NCBI RefSeq assembly: GCF_002261425.1
Contig: NZ_NEVJ01000002.1
Location: forward strand, 124,001-188,000
Source: Bordetella genomosp. 9
Lineage (GTDB): Bacteria > Pseudomonadota > Gammaproteobacteria > Burkholderiales > Burkholderiaceae_B
DNA: 64,000 bases
Direction of reading: 5' to 3'
This document shows positions 25,337-34,214 of this stretch, in pieces (position 1 is the stretch's first letter; every line of letters begins with the position of its first letter). The notes under the pieces were generated by a model. It ran no database searches. It had not been told where the DNA came from and worked only from the letters and a program-made list of their open reading frames with translations. Position numbers and translations under genes: made by a program.

Positions 25337-26527
25337 GTGCTGAGTAAAGTGCTGGACAATGTCCGGGTGTTGGACCTGTCGCGGATCCTGGCGGGTCCGT
25401 GGTGCACCCAGAACCTGGCCGACCTGGGCGCGGAAGTGATCAAGGTCGAGCGGCCCGGGCAGGGCGACGACACGCGCAAGTGGGGGCCGCCGTACCTGCG
25501 CTCGACCGACGGCGCCGACACCTTCTCCGCCTACTTCACCTGCTGCAACCGCAACAAGCAGTCCATCTGCCTGGATTTCGCCGACCCCGGCGACCGCGAC
25601 ACGCTGCTCGCGCTGGTGCGCGACACCGACGTCCTGGTGGAAAACTACAAGGCAGGCACGCTGGCCCGCTACGGCCTGGACTACCCCACCCTGAAGTCGA
25701 TCAAGCCCGACCTGATCTATCTGTCGATCACCGGTTACGGCCAGGATGGCCCGAAGGCCGCGCGGCCGGGCTACGACTATATCTTCCAGGGCATGGGCGG
25801 CCTGATGGGCTATACCGGCCGCGCCGATGACGAAGCCGGCGCCGGTCCCTTGCGCGCCGGCATGCCGGTGGTGGACGTGAGCACCGGCATGTACGCGACG
25901 TCGGCCGTGCTGGCGGCGCTGCTGCGACGCGCCCGCACCGGCGAAGGCGGCCACCTGGACATCGCGCTGCTGGACGTGGCGGTGGCCATCAATGCCAACC
26001 AGGGCGCCAATTACCTGGTGTCCGGCCGCAATCCCGCGCGCACCGGCAACGCCCATCCCAACCTGGCGCCGTACGAGGTGTTCCGCGCCAGCGACGGCCA
26101 TTTCATACTCGCGGTCGGCAACGACGAACAATTCGCACGCCTGTGCACGCTGTGCGGGCGTCCGGAACTGGCGGCCGACCCGCGCTTCGTCCACAACACA
26201 AGCCGTGTGGAGAACCTGCCGGCCCTGCGCGCCATCCTGGCCGACGTCCTGATCCTGCGCGACCGCAGGCACTGGACCGACGGCCTGGAGGCCGCCGGCA
26301 TCGCCTGGGGCCCGGTCAACAGCCTGGAAGAGGTGTTCGCGGACGAACAGGTACGCCATCGCGGCATGCTGCGCCACGCCGAACATCCGCGCTTCGGCAC
26401 GATCCCGCTGGTGCGCAATCCCATGCTCGCCGGCGAGCCGGATGCGCCGCTGCGGCCGCCGCCGCTGATGGGCGAGCATACCGACGCCGTGCTGGGCCGG
26501 CTCGCGGCCCGCGACAAGAACCGATAG
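25337..26527 (+). CDS. CaiB/BaiF family CoA-transferase (family III)
   Basis: A 396-aa CoA transferase that moves CoA between carboxylic acids. The N-terminal VRVLDLSRILAGPWCTQNLADLGAEVIKVERP is the family hallmark. The catalytic Asp is in VVDVSTGMYA near residue 180. GYDYIFQGMGGLMGYTG precedes it. The GTG start follows GGAGACAAG. A gap of 122 bases separates it from the RidA gene, so it may head a new transcript with the Bug receptor and the crotonase: a pathway activating and degrading an imported carboxylate. Confidence 0.92.
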   Translation: MLSKVLDNVRVLDLSRILAGPWCTQNLADLGAEVIKVERPGQGDDTRKWGPPYLRSTDGADTFSAYFTCCNRNKQSICLDFADPGDRDTLLALVRDTDVLVENYKAGTLARYGLDYPTLKSIKPDLIYLSITGYGQDGPKAARPGYDYIFQGMGGLMGYTGRADDEAGAGPLRAGMPVVDVSTGMYATSAVLAALLRRARTGEGGHLDIALLDVAVAINANQGANYLVSGRNPARTGNAHPNLAPYEVFRASDGHFILAVGNDEQFARLCTLCGRPELAADPRFVHNTSRVENLPALRAILADVLILRDRRHWTDGLEAAGIAWGPVNSLEEVFADEQVRHRGMLRHAEHPRFGTIPLVRNPMLAGEPDAPLRPPPLMGEHTDAVLGRLAARDKNR

Positions 26528-26551
26528 ACCCACCATAACCTGGAGACAACC

Positions 26552-27523
26552 ATGCATCGTTCCCTGCGTCGCGCCGCCTGCGCGCTGGCCGTCACCCTTG
26601 CCGCGTCCGCGCCGGCGCTCGCCGCCTATCCCGACCATACGGTGCAGTTGATCGTGCCGTACGCGCCGGGCGGAACCACCGACCTGATGGCGCGCATCGT
26701 CGCACCCAAGCTGAGCGAGGTACTCGGCCAGTCGGTGGTGGTGGTGAACAAGCCCGGTGCGGGCGGCGCGCTGGGCAGCGCTTTCGCGGCGCGCGAACCG
26801 GCCGACGGCTATACCCTGGTGATGGCGGTGGAAAGCTCGCACGCCGTGAACCCGAACGTTCACCAGAAGTCCAGCTACGACCCGGTGAAGGACTTCGCGC
26901 CCATCAGCAACCTGGCGAACGTGCTGGGCGTGCTGGACGTCAGCGGCAGCTCCGACATCAAGACCTTCCAGCAGTTGCTGGACACGCTGAAGGCCAAGCC
27001 CGGCCGGCTGGCCTTCGGTTCTTCCGGCAGCGGCGGCTACAGCCACCTGTTCGGCGAGCTCTTCCTGAGCAGCACGCAGACCAGGATGCTGCACGTTCCC
27101 TACAAGGGCCTGGGCCCGGCGCTGGTCGACCTGATGGCGGGCCAGGTACAGGTGGTGTTCGACAACCTGCCGTCGTCCGCCGGCTTCATCGCCTCGGGCA
27201 AATTGCGGGCGCTGGCGGTGGCGTCGCCGACGCGCGTCAAGAGCCTGCCCGACGTGCCCACCTATGCCGAACTCGGCTATCCGCAGCTGAACACGCCCAG
27301 CTGGTTCGGCCTGGCCGCGCCCAAAGGTACGCCCGAGCCGGTGCTCGATACGCTGAACGCCGCGATCAGGAAAGTGCTGGCCGAGCCGTCGGTGGTGCAG
27401 GCCATCGAACAGCAGGGCGCAGTGCCCGACTACACCACGCGCGCCCAGTTCGCCGCCATCATCGAGCGGTCGAACGCGGTGTGGCGCAAGGTGGTCAACG
27501 ATATCGGCTTCGAGAAGATGTGA
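26552..27523 (+). CDS. Bug/TctC-type tripartite tricarboxylate receptor
   Basis: A 323-aa periplasmic receptor with a signal peptide ending APALAAYPD. Typical Bug features are VQLIVPYAPGGTTDLMARIVAPKLSEVLGQ, VVVNKPGAGGALGS and HVPYKGLGPALVDLMAGQVQV. Bug proteins are expanded in Bordetella and relatives and bind carboxylates by an Asp/water-mediated pocket. No TctA/TctB membrane partners are in the window, which is usual for orphan Bug receptors. It lies between the CoA transferase and the crotonase and probably delivers their substrate. Confidence 0.92.
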   Translation: MHRSLRRAACALAVTLAASAPALAAYPDHTVQLIVPYAPGGTTDLMARIVAPKLSEVLGQSVVVVNKPGAGGALGSAFAAREPADGYTLVMAVESSHAVNPNVHQKSSYDPVKDFAPISNLANVLGVLDVSGSSDIKTFQQLLDTLKAKPGRLAFGSSGSGGYSHLFGELFLSSTQTRMLHVPYKGLGPALVDLMAGQVQVVFDNLPSSAGFIASGKLRALAVASPTRVKSLPDVPTYAELGYPQLNTPSWFGLAAPKGTPEPVLDTLNAAIRKVLAEPSVVQAIEQQGAVPDYTTRAQFAAIIERSNAVWRKVVNDIGFEKM

Positions 27524-27525
27524 CC

Positions 27526-28311
27526 ATGGCATTCGAACATCCCCACGCCGCGATAGCGGTGGACTCACGTGGCGTCGCCACGCTGCAGATCCGCGACGCC
27601 GGCAAGCTGAACATCCTCAGCCGCCGTGTGGTCGACGGCCTGATCCTGGCGCTGGAACACCTGGCCGGGCGCGACGACGTCCGCATCGTGGTGCTGCGCG
27701 CCGAACAGGAAAAGGCTTTCGTGGCCGGCTCCGACATCACGGAGATGGCGGCCTTCGACCAGGCGGGCGCCATCGAATACATCGATCGCCTGCGCCTGCT
27801 GTGCGACGGGGTGCGTCTGCTGCCCATGCCGGTGATCGCGCGCATCCCGGGCTGGTGCCTGGGCGGCGGCATGGAACTGGCCCTGGCCTGCGACCTGCGT
27901 ATCGCCTCCGACGCCGCCCGCATGGGCATGCCGGAAGTCAAGGTCGGGGTTCCGTCGATCATCCATGCGGCGCTGCTGCCGCGGTTGATCGGCAAGGCCC
28001 GCGCCAGCTGGATGCTGCTGACCGGCGAGGTGGCCGACGCGCAGGAAGCGCTCGCCTGGGGACTGCTGGACCGCGTGGTGCCGGCGGCGGCGCTGGACGG
28101 CGAGGTCGACCGGATTGCGGGTATGCTGGCCGACCTGGGCCCTCGCGTGCTGGCCCAGCAGAAGCGTTTGCTGCGCGAGTGGGAAGACGAGCCGCTGGAG
28201 TCGTCGATCCGTAATGGCGTGCTGGAGTTCGGCGCGGCCTTCGGTACCGGCGAGCCGGGGCGCTACATGCGCGGCTTCCTCGAAGAAAAAGCGCGCGCCA
28301 AGGGCGGATGA
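27526..28311 (+). CDS. enoyl-CoA hydratase/isomerase (crotonase)
   Basis: A 261-aa crotonase-fold enzyme. The oxyanion-hole segments are FVAGSDITEM near residue 66 and GWCLGGGMELALACDLRIA near 105; the two candidate catalytic Glu are in GMELAL and MPEVKVG. After the second Glu the usual GxxGG is replaced by GVPSIIHAALLPRLIG, a variant seen in some subfamilies, so hydratase chemistry is not certain. The ATG is 2 bases after the Bug gene stop. It presumably acts on the CoA ester made by the CaiB-type transferase. Confidence 0.88.
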   Translation: MAFEHPHAAIAVDSRGVATLQIRDAGKLNILSRRVVDGLILALEHLAGRDDVRIVVLRAEQEKAFVAGSDITEMAAFDQAGAIEYIDRLRLLCDGVRLLPMPVIARIPGWCLGGGMELALACDLRIASDAARMGMPEVKVGVPSIIHAALLPRLIGKARASWMLLTGEVADAQEALAWGLLDRVVPAAALDGEVDRIAGMLADLGPRVLAQQKRLLREWEDEPLESSIRNGVLEFGAAFGTGEPGRYMRGFLEEKARAKGG

Positions 28312-28350
28312 CCGGCAGGGCCGGCGCTCGCCCGGCCATGGAATGTCGCC

Positions 28351-29295
28351 ATGTCATACGAGCTGAAGGATCTGCGCCTGTTCAAGGCCATCGTCCAGGC
28401 GGGCAACCTGTCCGCCGGCGCCGCCGCCATGCACATGACGGCGCCCGCGGCCAGCTATCGCCTGAAGAATCTGGAATACGCGGCGGGCAGCTCGCTTTTC
28501 CTGCGCACCGCCAAGGGCATGACGCTGACGGCGGCCGGTGAAGCGCTGGCGCGTCACGCCGACATCCTGCTGACCGCGCTGCAGACGATGCAGGAAGAGG
28601 TCAGCGCCTACGCCCGCAACCTGAAAGGCCGCATCCGGCTGCTGGCCAACAGCAGTTCGCTCAACGGATTCATCATTCCCAGCCTGGCGCGTTTCCTGGC
28701 CGGGAATGCGCATATCGACGTCGACCTGCAGGAAGCCGATAGCGAGGCGATCGCGGGCGCGATCCGCCGCAACGAGGCCGATATCGGTATCTTCGCCGGG
28801 CACAACACCGAAACCGATCTGCGCTGCGCGCTGTATGCCATCGATCGGCTGATCTGCGTGGCGCCGCCCGACCACCCGCTGGCCGCGCGCGACCGCATCG
28901 CCTTCGCCGAAGCGCTGGAGCATGGCTTCGTCTGCATGGACCGCGCGAGCAGCAACTTCCATTTCCTGCAGGCGCAGGCCCAGCAGGCGGGACGCGCGCT
29001 GTCCGTGCGCGTGCACGCGCATGACTTCGCCTCGACCTTGTATCTGGTGCGCGCCGGCGTGGGACTGGCGCTGGTGCCGACCAGCGTGGCCGAGCCGGGA
29101 TTGCGCGACGGCAGCCTGGCGGGAATCGCGCTCACCGATGCCTGGGCGCTACGGGCGCTGCACCTGGTGACCCGGGAAGACGCGCCGGCTGCCGGCCTGG
29201 CGCGGCAATTCGCCGAAGTCCTGCTGCACGATCCGCAAGTGGCGGCCACGCGCACGCGCGAGCCCAACGGCGCATGGCCGGAAGCCGGCGACTGA
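28351..29295 (+). CDS. LysR-family transcriptional regulator
   Basis: A 314-aa LysR regulator. The N-terminal winged helix (LFKAIVQAGNLSAGAAAMHMTAPAASYRLKNLE) lies at residues 8-40 and the effector domain from about 90 (GRIRLLANSSSLNGFIIPSLARFL). It is downstream of, and in line with, the CaiB-Bug-crotonase genes, 39 bases after the last stop, rather than divergent from them; it may therefore be co-transcribed and regulate its own operon from the promoter before 25337. The ligand is unknown. Confidence 0.9.
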   Translation: MSYELKDLRLFKAIVQAGNLSAGAAAMHMTAPAASYRLKNLEYAAGSSLFLRTAKGMTLTAAGEALARHADILLTALQTMQEEVSAYARNLKGRIRLLANSSSLNGFIIPSLARFLAGNAHIDVDLQEADSEAIAGAIRRNEADIGIFAGHNTETDLRCALYAIDRLICVAPPDHPLAARDRIAFAEALEHGFVCMDRASSNFHFLQAQAQQAGRALSVRVHAHDFASTLYLVRAGVGLALVPTSVAEPGLRDGSLAGIALTDAWALRALHLVTREDAPAAGLARQFAEVLLHDPQVAATRTREPNGAWPEAGD

Positions 29296-29452
29296 ACGTC
29301 CGCGCATGACCACAGGTATGGTTACACGACATTACGGTGGCAGGGCCTCATAAACGCTCTCGCGAGCGGCGGCGTCTGGCACCATTCGCTCCGTTGGCCG
29401 CAGGGATCCATGGTGCGATTCCAGGAAGGCCGCTTCCGAACTGGAGTTCGCC

Positions 29453-29833
29453 ATGGCATGGAACACAACGGACGCCGACGTCTTTATACGTATCCTGGTT
29501 GACGACCTGGTCGTCACCATGGGGCAGAGCACCGGAATTTATTTCATCGATAGTTCGAAGGCCTTTGTGTCCAGGGGCAGCATCATCTGCTGGAAAGTCG
29601 AGATGCTGAATCCCAAGTCGCCCGGCCTGTCGACGATCGTGGAGGTCGGCGACTGCTATGCCTGGGGCACGACAGGCACGCCGCAAATCGCCGCCGACAT
29701 CAGCGATGGCACCGCTTACGTGGGCACGGCCGAAACCGCGGGAACGTTCAACTACATCGTTTCCATCGACGTAGTGGCCAGCACGGGCCAGGCCAACACG
29801 ATAAAGATTACGCCGACGATCAACGTTTCCTGA
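29453..29833 (+). CDS. AidA/PixA-like inclusion-body family protein, short
   Basis: A 126-aa soluble protein without signal peptide. The start FIRILVDDLVVTMGQ matches that of the next protein (VVRILVDTASVAASG), and the middle has SIICWKVEMLN and VEVGDCYAWG. I assign it tentatively to the AidA/PixA (inclusion body protein) family on this similarity. Members occur in Ralstonia, Burkholderia and Xenorhabdus and are linked to host interaction or quorum sensing; their biochemical role is unknown. GGAG lies 6 bases before the ATG. It is the first gene of a four-gene cluster. Confidence 0.6.
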   Translation: MAWNTTDADVFIRILVDDLVVTMGQSTGIYFIDSSKAFVSRGSIICWKVEMLNPKSPGLSTIVEVGDCYAWGTTGTPQIAADISDGTAYVGTAETAGTFNYIVSIDVVASTGQANTIKITPTINVS

Positions 29834-29873
29834 TCCGCTTGCCCGCGAATTCCATCACGTAGTGGAGCCTGAC

Positions 29874-30404
29874 ATGCCCAAAGAAATGCCGGTACAGCCA
29901 AAAATAGAAGTTTTGCCGCCGTCCGCGGATCTGGCGTCACGATCGAAGGCCGCGATTATTCCGTCGGAAGACTGGAGCCCCACCAATCCGCAGACCGTGG
30001 TCAGGATCCTGGTCGACACCGCCAGCGTGGCCGCCAGCGGAGGCGGCGCGATCGGCGCGGGCCAGGCATATATGATGGATAACCGCCTCGACAACGGCAG
30101 CGGTAGCGAAGCGACCCTCGAGCTGCTGACCGTGGCCCATCCCAGGGACTACATCGGCTTTTATATCGATGCCGTCAATCCCAATCTCGGCGATCAGCTC
30201 GCCATCATGGGATTCGCGATCACCAGCGGCGACGTGTTCGGCGGAAGTGCGGGCCATCCCGTGCAGAAGAGCTACAACTACTGGGTCGGACAGATCATCA
30301 ACGCGTCGAACTCGACGTACCGGATCAGTTGCTCCCTGACGACGAATGGCATTAACCAGCAGCAGTTTTTTTTCTCCTGGGACCCGTACCTCTACGTGCG
30401 GTAG
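29874..30404 (+). CDS. AidA/PixA family protein
   Basis: A 176-aa protein with the family core YMMDNRLDNGSGSEATLEL, then DYIGFYIDAVNPNLGDQLAIMGF and a C-terminal FFSWDPYLYVR. This pattern (M-x-D-N-R, G-D/D-Y-I-G-F, W-D-P-Y) is typical of PixA/AidA inclusion body proteins. The first 30 residues (KEMPVQPKIEVLPPSAD) are a polar extension. TGGAG lies 6 bases before the ATG. The gap to the upstream paralog is 40 bases. No membrane segment or signal peptide is seen, so it is probably cytoplasmic or released by an unusual route. Confidence 0.75.
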   Translation: MPKEMPVQPKIEVLPPSADLASRSKAAIIPSEDWSPTNPQTVVRILVDTASVAASGGGAIGAGQAYMMDNRLDNGSGSEATLELLTVAHPRDYIGFYIDAVNPNLGDQLAIMGFAITSGDVFGGSAGHPVQKSYNYWVGQIINASNSTYRISCSLTTNGINQQQFFFSWDPYLYVR

Positions 30405-30503
30405 CGGGGTCGCGCGATCCATCCCGCGCCCGTCCATCACATCGGGGAACGGATCGCTGGTTCGCAGGGCCGATACACAGGCCAGTTTTCGGAGGTAGCC
30501 ACC

Positions 30504-31061
30504 ATGGCTATCGCATTCGCTATCGCGCCTACGGGCGCGGATGACACCATCCAGGTTTTCCTGAACGGTTTCATCGGCGGCGGCTTCCTGGAGAAGATGC
30601 CGGCCAAGGCGCGCTTCGACCCGAACGACGTCTCCATTTCGGAATGCCTGCGCATGTACTACCTGCGGGACGACGATCTGGGCTCGGCGCAACCCTTGGA
30701 CCAGGCCCGGCCCGGCGGCTGGCGCTATCTGTTGTTCTCCGGCGGATCCGTCATCAACGATATCTGCGTGGACACGGACCCGGCGGGCAAACCGGTCGTG
30801 GTGTCGACCAGCATCGATGCGCCGATGACGGCGTCGACGGTTGCCGCGCTGCTGGCGGCCGAAGACGATCCGAGAACCGCCGCCCAGGATTACGAAGCCC
30901 GTGAACTTTATTGCGCCCGGGCCGAATACGTCGCCGCGTTATGGCTGCACGGCGCGTCCGGCGACCTGATCGTGCCGATGGCGCCCACCGTGGCGGCGGG
31001 CCCCATCGCGCACCACCAGGTGTACGACGCGGCGACTTTCCTGGCCTGGCTGAAGCGTTGA
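30504..31061 (+). CDS. protein of unknown function in the AidA/PixA-protease cluster
   Basis: A 185-aa protein I do not recognise. It opens with a beta-rich stretch (AIAFAIAPTGADDTIQVFLNGFIGGGFL), has a central GGWRYLLFSGG and a helical C-terminal half (ARELYCARAEYVAALWLHG). No signal peptide, membrane helix or catalytic signature is visible. GGAGGT lies 8 bases before the ATG. It ends 13 bases before the protease start, so translation is likely coupled. An immunity, chaperone or inhibitor role toward the protease is possible from position alone. Confidence 0.75.
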   Translation: MAIAFAIAPTGADDTIQVFLNGFIGGGFLEKMPAKARFDPNDVSISECLRMYYLRDDDLGSAQPLDQARPGGWRYLLFSGGSVINDICVDTDPAGKPVVVSTSIDAPMTASTVAALLAAEDDPRTAAQDYEARELYCARAEYVAALWLHGASGDLIVPMAPTVAAGPIAHHQVYDAATFLAWLKR

Positions 31062-31074
31062 GGTGGAGCGACCC

Positions 31075-31752
31075 ATGGATCCGAATACTCAATCGCGCCT
31101 GCCCGCCTGCCTGGCATTGAAACCGCTTTCCCTGGACAGCGGCGCACAGGGGAAAACGGGCGAATTCGTGGGGACGCCGGGCGGCGGCGCCACGACGGCC
31201 TTTCCCGGCTTTCTGGAAGGGCAGCAGCATACCCAGTGGTGCTGGGCCGCCGTGGCCACGGGCCTGGGCAACTACTATCAAAGCCAATCCGGTCAGAGCT
31301 ACACGCAGCTGCAGATCTACTGCGCGGTTTTCGGGCTGACGCAGAATCAATGCTCGGGTACGTCGTACACGGACGCGCTGTGCAACAGGGTCTACGAGCT
31401 GGTGACTCCCTTGCAATTCGTGGGCGCAATGAGGAAGCTGGTGCTGGGCATGCCGTCGCGCCAGGTGCTTCGGACCGAACTGGTGAACGATCGCCCGTTC
31501 GCCGTCTATCTGTCGCGTGGCGAAGCCACGGCCGTGGGCCATTTCGTGGTCATCAGCGCCTACAACCCGCGGCAGGTCCCCGGCAGCTCGGATCCCGTGC
31601 CCATGTGGTACGTATGCGATCCCTGGGCCGGCGGCACGCAGCGATGGGTCGTGTGCGACACCTTCCCGGAACAATACCCCGGCGATCCCAACACGACCTG
31701 GGGCTACACCTATTACACCGCCAGGATGCAGCCCGGGTCCCTGTCGGGATAA
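31075..31752 (+). CDS. papain-like cysteine protease
   Basis: A 225-aa protein with a papain-fold signature: the catalytic Cys in QQHTQWCWAAVATGLGNYY (residue 59-60 region), a His in GHFVVISAYNP and an Asp/Asn position in WYVCDPWAGG. This is the layout of C39/C70-like bacterial papain-like proteases used as effectors or toxin domains. Extra Cys pairs (IYCAVFG, NQCSGTS, ALCNRV) could form disulfides, suggesting export, but no classical signal peptide is present. The ATG has GGAG 7 bases upstream; a GTG at 31063 is an alternative start. It is the last gene of the cluster and convergent with the oxidase operon. Confidence 0.8.
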   Translation: MDPNTQSRLPACLALKPLSLDSGAQGKTGEFVGTPGGGATTAFPGFLEGQQHTQWCWAAVATGLGNYYQSQSGQSYTQLQIYCAVFGLTQNQCSGTSYTDALCNRVYELVTPLQFVGAMRKLVLGMPSRQVLRTELVNDRPFAVYLSRGEATAVGHFVVISAYNPRQVPGSSDPVPMWYVCDPWAGGTQRWVVCDTFPEQYPGDPNTTWGYTYYTARMQPGSLSG

Positions 31753-31770
31753 TGGCGACGCGGGCCGGCG

Positions 31771-34212
31771 TTATTTCTTCAAGGCCTGCCGCAGCTGGCC
31801 GACTTCCGTCCCGGACACGGGCGGCGCATCGTTGCCCCAGGAGCTGCGCACGTAGGTGAGCACCTGCGCGATCTGCGCGTCCGTCAGGATGGTGTCGAAC
31901 GGCGGCATATGCTGCGACGGCGGCCCGTGCGCGGTGGCGGCGCTATGGCCGCCTTCCATCACGATGCGCATCAGCGATGTCCTGTCCCTGGCCAGCAGGG
32001 AGGGATTGCCCGCCAGCCGCGGGTACACCCCCGGAACGCCGCGGCCGTCCGCCTGGTGGCATTGCGCGCAGAAGGAGCTGTACACCGACGCGCCGACGGA
32101 TAGCGTATCGAGCGTGCGATTGCCCTGGTCCGCGGTGGCCTCCTTGACGTCGGCGCGGTCGGGAATATAGCGGCCGGCGTCGGCGTTGGGCGGCAGGCTC
32201 TTCAGGTAGACCGCGATGGCGCGCAGGTCCTGGTCATTCAGGTGCTGCAGGCTGCTTTCTATGGTTTCCACCATGCTGCCGTAGGCCATGTTGCCGTTGG
32301 CATGGCCCGTCTTCATGAACTCGGCCAGTTCGTCGACGCTGATCCGTCCCAGGCCGGAGCCCATGCCGCTGTTCAGATTGGGCGCGAACCAGTGGTCGTT
32401 GACGCTGCCCGTCAGGAAATGCCGCGAGCTTTCGTCGTCGCCGCGTTCCTGGAAGGCCGGCCCGCGCGGCGTATGGCAGGCGCCGCAATGCCCCAGCGCC
32501 TGGACCAGATAGGCGCCGCGGTTCCATTGCTGGTCCTGCTCGGGCCGCGGCTGGTAGGTTGCGCTCGGGACGAAAAAGGCTTGCCAGCCGCGCAGCATCC
32601 AGCGCTGGTTGAAGGGGAAGGGTAACTTCGTGGGAGGCGGCGACTGGTCCACCGGCGGAATACCGTGCATGACGTAGGCGTACAGCGCGCGCATGTCGTC
32701 TTCGGTCATCCTGGCGAAGGACGCGTAGGGCATGGCCGGATACAAGGGCTTGTCGCCGCGCGCGATGCCTTTGCGCAGCACACGGGAGAATTCTTCATAG
32801 CTGTAGCCGCCTATGCCGTGGCTGGGATCAGGGGTGATGTTGGTGGCGATGATGGTGCCGAACGGCGACCAGAGTTCCCGGCCGCCGGCATAAGGCGCGC
32901 CGCCCTTGGGGTTGGTATGGCAGCCCATGCAATCGCCGGCGCTGGCCACGTACCTGCCGCGCGCGATCAGCAGGGCGTCGTCAGCGGATGGCGTTGAAGT
33001 GCCGTGGCTGCCTGGCGCGGCTTGCGAAGCTTGTGCGGCTTGCCCGGCCGGTGCGGCTGCGGTGGCCGTTTCGGCTGGCGCGGCGTTCGCGGCCGGTGCG
33101 GCGTCTGCCGCCGGTGCGGCCGGTGCGGCCTCGGGCTGCGCGGCGTCGGCGCGCGGCGCGCCGGCGATCGCCATGGCCGCCAGTGCGGCGCCGGCCGCGA
33201 GCAGCATGCCCCCCAGCACCGATACCACGGGCTGTTCCAGCCAGCGCCAGGCGACGTACAACCCGCCGATCAGATAGGCGAGTCCGCCCGGCACCCACAT
33301 CACCAGCCCACCCAATTGCTGGTCGCGAAGCGGATCGATCCCCAGCGCCGCCGCCGGCTCGATATAGGCGGGGTACCACAAGCCCGGCGCCAGCGTGAGC
33401 AGCGCGCCCAGGGCCCCGGTGTGGACCATGGTGGTGAACAGCGCAAGCATCGCGTACCCGCCTGGCGCCGCGCGGCGCGGCATGCCGAAGATCGGCCACC
33501 AGAACAGCAGGGCGCTTGCCAGGAAGCTGGCATGCTGCCAGGCGTGGATGGTGGGGTCCGCCAGGGCCGCCTGGAAAAAACGCGGCACGTGCCACAGCCA
33601 TAGCGCGGCGGCATGCAGCAGCCATGCGACCAGCGCACCCGTCAGCAGATGCCAGACGCTCAACAGCGGACGCCAGCGCCAGGCGTGCGCGACGGGCCGC
33701 CGCCAGGCGTGCGGGAAGGCCCACAGCCAGACCGCCAGCGGCCGTCCGATCACCAGCAGGGGCGCGGCCACGATCATCAGCATTTCATGCTGCACCATAT
33801 GCGCGGAAAACATCAGGCTGCTCAAGGTATCCAGCGGCGATACCAGCGCAACGCAGAGCGCCAGCCATCCGCCGAGAAACGCCAGCAGCTGCCTGAAGCG
33901 GGCTTGGTCGCCTTCATTGGGCTCCGGATCATGCGCGCGGCGCGCGCGCAGCCGCAGGTAGCCCGCCAGGTACAGCAGCAGGCTCAGCAGGAGCAGCCCG
34001 ACCACCCAGGGTTCGGGGGCGGTGTAGAGCGCCGGCTGTCCGTTGCCGTCGACGGTGGCGACGTGCGCGCTCGCCATCGCCGGCAACAGCGCCAAGAGTC
34101 CCGTCGGCGCCAGTCGCGTGGTTCCCGCCACTCGCGCCACTCGCGTCACTCGGGCGAGGAGCGGCACGAGCGCGAGGCGACGCGGAGCGCGCGGGGGGAG
34201 GGCGTTTTCCAT
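31771..34212 (-). CDS. CtaG-type oxidase assembly protein fused to a triheme cytochrome c
   Basis: An 813-aa fusion. Residues about 50-350 form a caa3_CtaG membrane domain with seven or more helices and conserved His-rich parts (SAHMVQHEMLMIVAAPLLVIG, HAWQHASFLASALLFWWP). A 60-residue Ala/Pro linker follows. Residues 410-813 hold three cytochrome c domains with heme motifs CMGCH (428-432), CGACH (576-580) and CAQCH (715-719), like the triheme subunit of membrane alcohol or gluconate dehydrogenases. CtaG delivers copper to subunit II or I; the triheme part would pass electrons to the oxidase from another donor. It is the last gene of the cox operon, 2 bases after cox III. Confidence 0.88.
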   Translation of the reverse strand: MENALPPRAPRRLALVPLLARVTRVARVAGTTRLAPTGLLALLPAMASAHVATVDGNGQPALYTAPEPWVVGLLLLSLLLYLAGYLRLRARRAHDPEPNEGDQARFRQLLAFLGGWLALCVALVSPLDTLSSLMFSAHMVQHEMLMIVAAPLLVIGRPLAVWLWAFPHAWRRPVAHAWRWRPLLSVWHLLTGALVAWLLHAAALWLWHVPRFFQAALADPTIHAWQHASFLASALLFWWPIFGMPRRAAPGGYAMLALFTTMVHTGALGALLTLAPGLWYPAYIEPAAALGIDPLRDQQLGGLVMWVPGGLAYLIGGLYVAWRWLEQPVVSVLGGMLLAAGAALAAMAIAGAPRADAAQPEAAPAAPAADAAPAANAAPAETATAAAPAGQAAQASQAAPGSHGTSTPSADDALLIARGRYVASAGDCMGCHTNPKGGAPYAGGRELWSPFGTIIATNITPDPSHGIGGYSYEEFSRVLRKGIARGDKPLYPAMPYASFARMTEDDMRALYAYVMHGIPPVDQSPPPTKLPFPFNQRWMLRGWQAFFVPSATYQPRPEQDQQWNRGAYLVQALGHCGACHTPRGPAFQERGDDESSRHFLTGSVNDHWFAPNLNSGMGSGLGRISVDELAEFMKTGHANGNMAYGSMVETIESSLQHLNDQDLRAIAVYLKSLPPNADAGRYIPDRADVKEATADQGNRTLDTLSVGASVYSSFCAQCHQADGRGVPGVYPRLAGNPSLLARDRTSLMRIVMEGGHSAATAHGPPSQHMPPFDTILTDAQIAQVLTYVRSSWGNDAPPVSGTEVGQLRQALKK

Positions 34213-34214
34213 CG

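Noticed and set aside
24884..27568. Minus-strand open frame of 894 codons across RidA, CaiB and Bug genes
   Set aside because: Antisense artefact of GC-rich sequence; all three plus-strand genes have clear motifs.
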